The notes below the pieces were generated by a model. That model did no database searches and was not told where the DNA came from. It saw only the letters and a program-made list of their open reading frames with translations. Of a stretch of DNA of 8,522 nt, positions 6,914-8,522 are shown in pieces; position 1 is the stretch's first letter, and each line of letters opens with the position of its first letter. The position numbers and the translations under genes were made by a program. The DNA comes from DYHD01 sp964411065 (GTDB taxonomy: Bacteria; Nitrospirota; Thermodesulfovibrionia; Thermodesulfovibrionales; Dissulfurispiraceae), in NCBI GenBank assembly GCA_964411065.1, contig CAYPJO010000076.1:1-8522 (forward strand), in the 5' to 3' direction.

Positions 6914-7006
6914 TTTATCCCCCAAACATTTGAAGTCGTTTCGAAAAAATCTTTATAACTTCATACTTTTTATTAAGTATTATAATATAATTTAAAGCTG
7001 AATAAG
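6914..7006 (-). promoter_or_regulatory. AT-rich gap before proA with a possible -10 box
   Basis: The 93 bases between the kdsA stop and proA start include, on the - strand, TATAAT-like sequence around 6980-6990 with only a poor -35 (CTTATT-type) upstream. A short AT-only hairpin, ATACTT/AAGTAT (6963-6968 with 6975-6980), lacks the GC stem and U-tract of a terminator. The gap could carry a separate proA promoter, or proA could be read from the lipoprotein-kdsA transcript; the sequence does not decide. Confidence 0.28.
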
Positions 7007-7825
7007 CTACAACTCCCTTTTAACCACCTCATTAATTGCTTTAATCTTCTTTAATAAAAATTTTAGTTCATCAAGTCTTATCATATTTGGTCCATCACAC
7101 AATGCTCTTTCTGGTTCAGGATGAACTTCCATAAACAAGCCGTCAACTCCTGCTGCGATAGCAGCCTTAGCTAATGGTTCTGCAAATTCTCTCTGCCCAC
7201 CTGAACAACTTCCTAACCCGCCTGGGAGCTGAAGGCTATGGGTTACATCAAATATTACTGGATATCCAAAGGAGCGGATAACAGCAAAGGATCTAAAGTC
7301 TACCACTAAATTATTATAGCCAAAAGAAGTACCTCTCTCAGTTATTAAAAGAGCATTATTGCCTGTTGATACAAATTTATCGATAATATTTTTAACGTCC
7401 CATGGCGCAAGAAACTGCCCCTTCTTTATATTGACTGGTTTTCCAGTTTCTGAAGCAGAGAGAATAATATCAGTTTGCCTACAAAGAAAAGCAGGTATCT
7501 GGAGCATATCTAAGACTTCAGAGGCAGGTTTAGCCTCATAGGCAGAGTGAATATCTGAGGTAACTGGAATTTCAAGTTCTCTTCTTATTTCTGAGAGAAT
7601 CTGCAGTCCCTTATCAAGCCCTGGTCCTCTATAAGAAGATAAAGATGTTCTATTAGCTTTATCATAAGAACTCTTAAAAATAAAAGGCAATTCCAATTCA
7701 AGGCAGATTTCCTTAAGAACCTTGGCTGTATGAAAGGTTGTTTTTTCATCTTCAATGACACAGGGACCTGCAATAATCAAAGGTGATTTAACTATATTTG
7801 CCTTAATTTCAGATATTAAATCCAA
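7007..7825 (-). CDS. kdsA: 3-deoxy-8-phosphooctulonate (Kdo8P) synthase, metal-dependent type
   Basis: Condenses phosphoenolpyruvate with arabinose 5-phosphate to give Kdo 8-phosphate, the precursor of the Kdo in lipopolysaccharide; cytoplasmic. The 272-residue TIM-barrel protein has the family signatures IAGPCVIE (18-25), FKSSYDKANRTS (50-61), TSDIHS (89-94), CRQTDI, KKGQFLAP, ITERGTSFGYNNLVVDFR, FDVTHSLQLPGG and the C-terminal FMEVHPEP...CDGPNM. C22 with H196, E233 and D244 matches the metal site of the metal-dependent class (as in Aquifex), whereas the metal-independent E. coli type has asparagine at the cysteine position. The start is TTG at 7825: AGGAGG (7834-7839) stands 8 bases upstream. 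The nearby ATG at 7833 is out of frame and abuts the Shine-Dalgarno. The gene begins 13 bases after the lipoprotein stop, and its ribosome binding site touches that stop, so the two are probably co-transcribed and coupled. Confidence 0.97.
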   Translation of the reverse strand: MDLISEIKANIVKSPLIIAGPCVIEDEKTTFHTAKVLKEICLELELPFIFKSSYDKANRTSLSSYRGPGLDKGLQILSEIRRELEIPVTSDIHSAYEAKPASEVLDMLQIPAFLCRQTDIILSASETGKPVNIKKGQFLAPWDVKNIIDKFVSTGNNALLITERGTSFGYNNLVVDFRSFAVIRSFGYPVIFDVTHSLQLPGGLGSCSGGQREFAEPLAKAAIAAGVDGLFMEVHPEPERALCDGPNMIRLDELKFLLKKIKAINEVVKREL

Positions 7826-7838
7826 ATATCCATCCTCC

Positions 7839-8273
7839 TCATTCGGGCAGAAAGAAAGGATTTGCTCTTAAAATCTTATCAATCTTTAATGGCTTATTTG
7901 TCATGATAAAAACTGCCATCCCCCTATCTTCAAAAATATCACTTCCTCTATGCCATTTGCCCTGCCAGGAAATATTTAATAGAACTTTGTCTGCCTGAAT
8001 CTCTGTAAAAACAGGCTTGAAAATTAGTTCAGCAAAATCAAATCTTTGAAAGTCTTTAGTAATTGAAAAAGAGGTATCTTTGCTAACATGCTCCATTATA
8101 GTCTCGATATCCTTTTTCATATAAGCTTTTTTAACCATTTCAACTATAGCAACAGCCTCTTTAGCAATCCTTGATTCTTCGGTCTCCTTCTTTACTTCCC
8201 TTTTGCCCCCACATGAGACTACTAATAATACTAACATTAATAAGTAGATGATAAGAAACCTCTTGATATTCAC
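7839..8273 (-). CDS. small predicted lipoprotein of unknown function
   Basis: A 144-residue protein with a classic lipoprotein signal: charged MNIKR, a hydrophobic stretch (residues 6-19), and the lipobox VVSC with the acylated cysteine at C21. Residue 22 is glycine, not aspartate, so by the E. coli sorting rule it would go to the outer membrane; that rule may not hold here. The mature part starts with a charged linker (KREVKKETEESR), then a helical region (about 37-65) and a beta-rich C-terminus containing SWQGKWHRG and RGMAVFIM. The helix-then-strands layout recalls NTF2/SnoaL-like folds, but I do not recognise a specific family. GTG at 8273 is the start, backed by AGGAGG 6 bases upstream. 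It is first in an apparent operon with kdsA, which suggests, without proving, a link to the cell envelope. Confidence 0.82.
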   Translation of the reverse strand: MNIKRFLIIYLLMLVLLVVSCGGKREVKKETEESRIAKEAVAIVEMVKKAYMKKDIETIMEHVSKDTSFSITKDFQRFDFAELIFKPVFTEIQADKVLLNISWQGKWHRGSDIFEDRGMAVFIMTNKPLKIDKILRANPFFLPE

Positions 8274-8274
8274 A

Positions 8275-8307
8275 ATTTCCTCCTAAGACATTAATCGTGA
8301 GGAAATT
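8275..8307. repeat. 9-base inverted repeat overlapping the lipoprotein ribosome binding site and -10 box
   Basis: AATTTCCTC at 8275-8283 and its exact complement GAGGAAATT at 8299-8307 are separated by 15 bases. On the - strand the downstream arm contains most of the Shine-Dalgarno of the lipoprotein gene, and the upstream arm overlaps the promoter -10 box and initiation region. It could be an operator or, in a longer transcript, an RBS-blocking hairpin. Confidence 0.5.
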
Positions 8308-8334
8308 ATATCTTATTTTCTAAGAATCAATCAA
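8305..8334 (-). promoter_or_regulatory. sigma70-like promoter for the lipoprotein-kdsA operon
   Basis: On the - strand TTGATT (8334-8329) is followed after 18 bases by a perfect TATAAT (8310-8305). Transcription would begin near 8298, giving a leader of about 25 bases with AGGAGG close to the GTG start. This is the best promoter match in the window and reads into the lipoprotein, kdsA and possibly proA. Confidence 0.6.
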
Positions 8335-8522
8335 AATAGGCTAAGAAGATCTGATAATGGAAAAAATTAAAGCCTAGTAAAATACAAAAAGCTACTATTT
8401 GTACCAAGGGAGATTGTATATAAGCTTAGACAAATTTTCAATAGTAAATCTCCAGAGTAAACACAATTTTTTGACAAGTTCCCCAATATAAGACATTATC
8501 GATTTGACGTTACCCAAAAGAT
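8335..8522. other. right-end non-coding stretch, possibly containing a gene end
   Basis: No convincing complete gene was found. On the - strand one frame is open from the edge (8520) to TAG at 8395-8397. Its last 33 codons, from ATG 8496, give MSYIGELVKKLCLLWRF and onward to LPWYK, which could be the end of a gene entering from the right or chance; no good ribosome binding site precedes the ATG. On the + strand TTGACA (8471-8476), 17 bases, CATTAT (8494-8499) resembles an outward promoter. Two small inverted repeats are present: GGAGATT/AATCTCC (8409-8415 with 8447-8453) and TACAAA/TTTGTA (8383-8388 with 8398-8403). Confidence 0.3.

Noticed and set aside
6333..6995. Two + strand reading frames of about 100 residues opposite proA
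   Set aside because: They are antisense to the conserved ProA coding sequence and show no family features.

Overview
This window is visibly AT-rich DNA, densely packed with genes. It looks like the chromosome of an anaerobic or microaerophilic Gram-negative-type (diderm) bacterium. KdsA (Kdo synthesis) and a family 9 heptosyltransferase-like enzyme imply a lipopolysaccharide outer membrane. A rubrerythrin, an exported octaheme cytochrome c and an iron-sulfur flavoprotein-like protein point to anaerobic redox metabolism. I cannot name a genus from sequence alone. Alternative start codons (TTG, GTG) recur.

Left third (3-2670, + strand): rubrerythrin; an eight-heme hydroxylamine-oxidoreductase-family cytochrome c with a signal peptide; then a flavodoxin-fold protein with a compact four-cysteine motif, whose ATG overlaps the cytochrome stop codon. 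The last two are almost certainly translationally coupled and are the most interesting unit in the window. The enzyme's substrate and direction (oxidation of hydroxylamine or hydrazine, or reduction of nitrite or hydroxylamine) cannot be fixed here, and no membrane quinone-linked partner is present in the window.

Middle (2683-5617): a convergent GT9 glycosyltransferase on the - strand. Divergent from it is a broken regulator that joins an HDOD domain to a histidine-kinase phosphoacceptor helix; it carries one in-frame stop and one 1-base deletion, so two point changes would restore a protein of about 393 residues. Next comes pyrE (orotate phosphoribosyltransferase), which has no obvious Shine-Dalgarno sequence.

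Right part (5657-8273, all - strand): transcription appears to start at a good sigma70-like promoter near 8305-8334. It runs through a small predicted lipoprotein, kdsA (13 bases downstream) and then, after a 93-base AT-rich gap, proA. The last roughly 250 bases hold that promoter, short inverted repeats and possibly the end of another gene entering from the right edge. No RNA genes, insertion sequences, CRISPR arrays or phage genes were seen.
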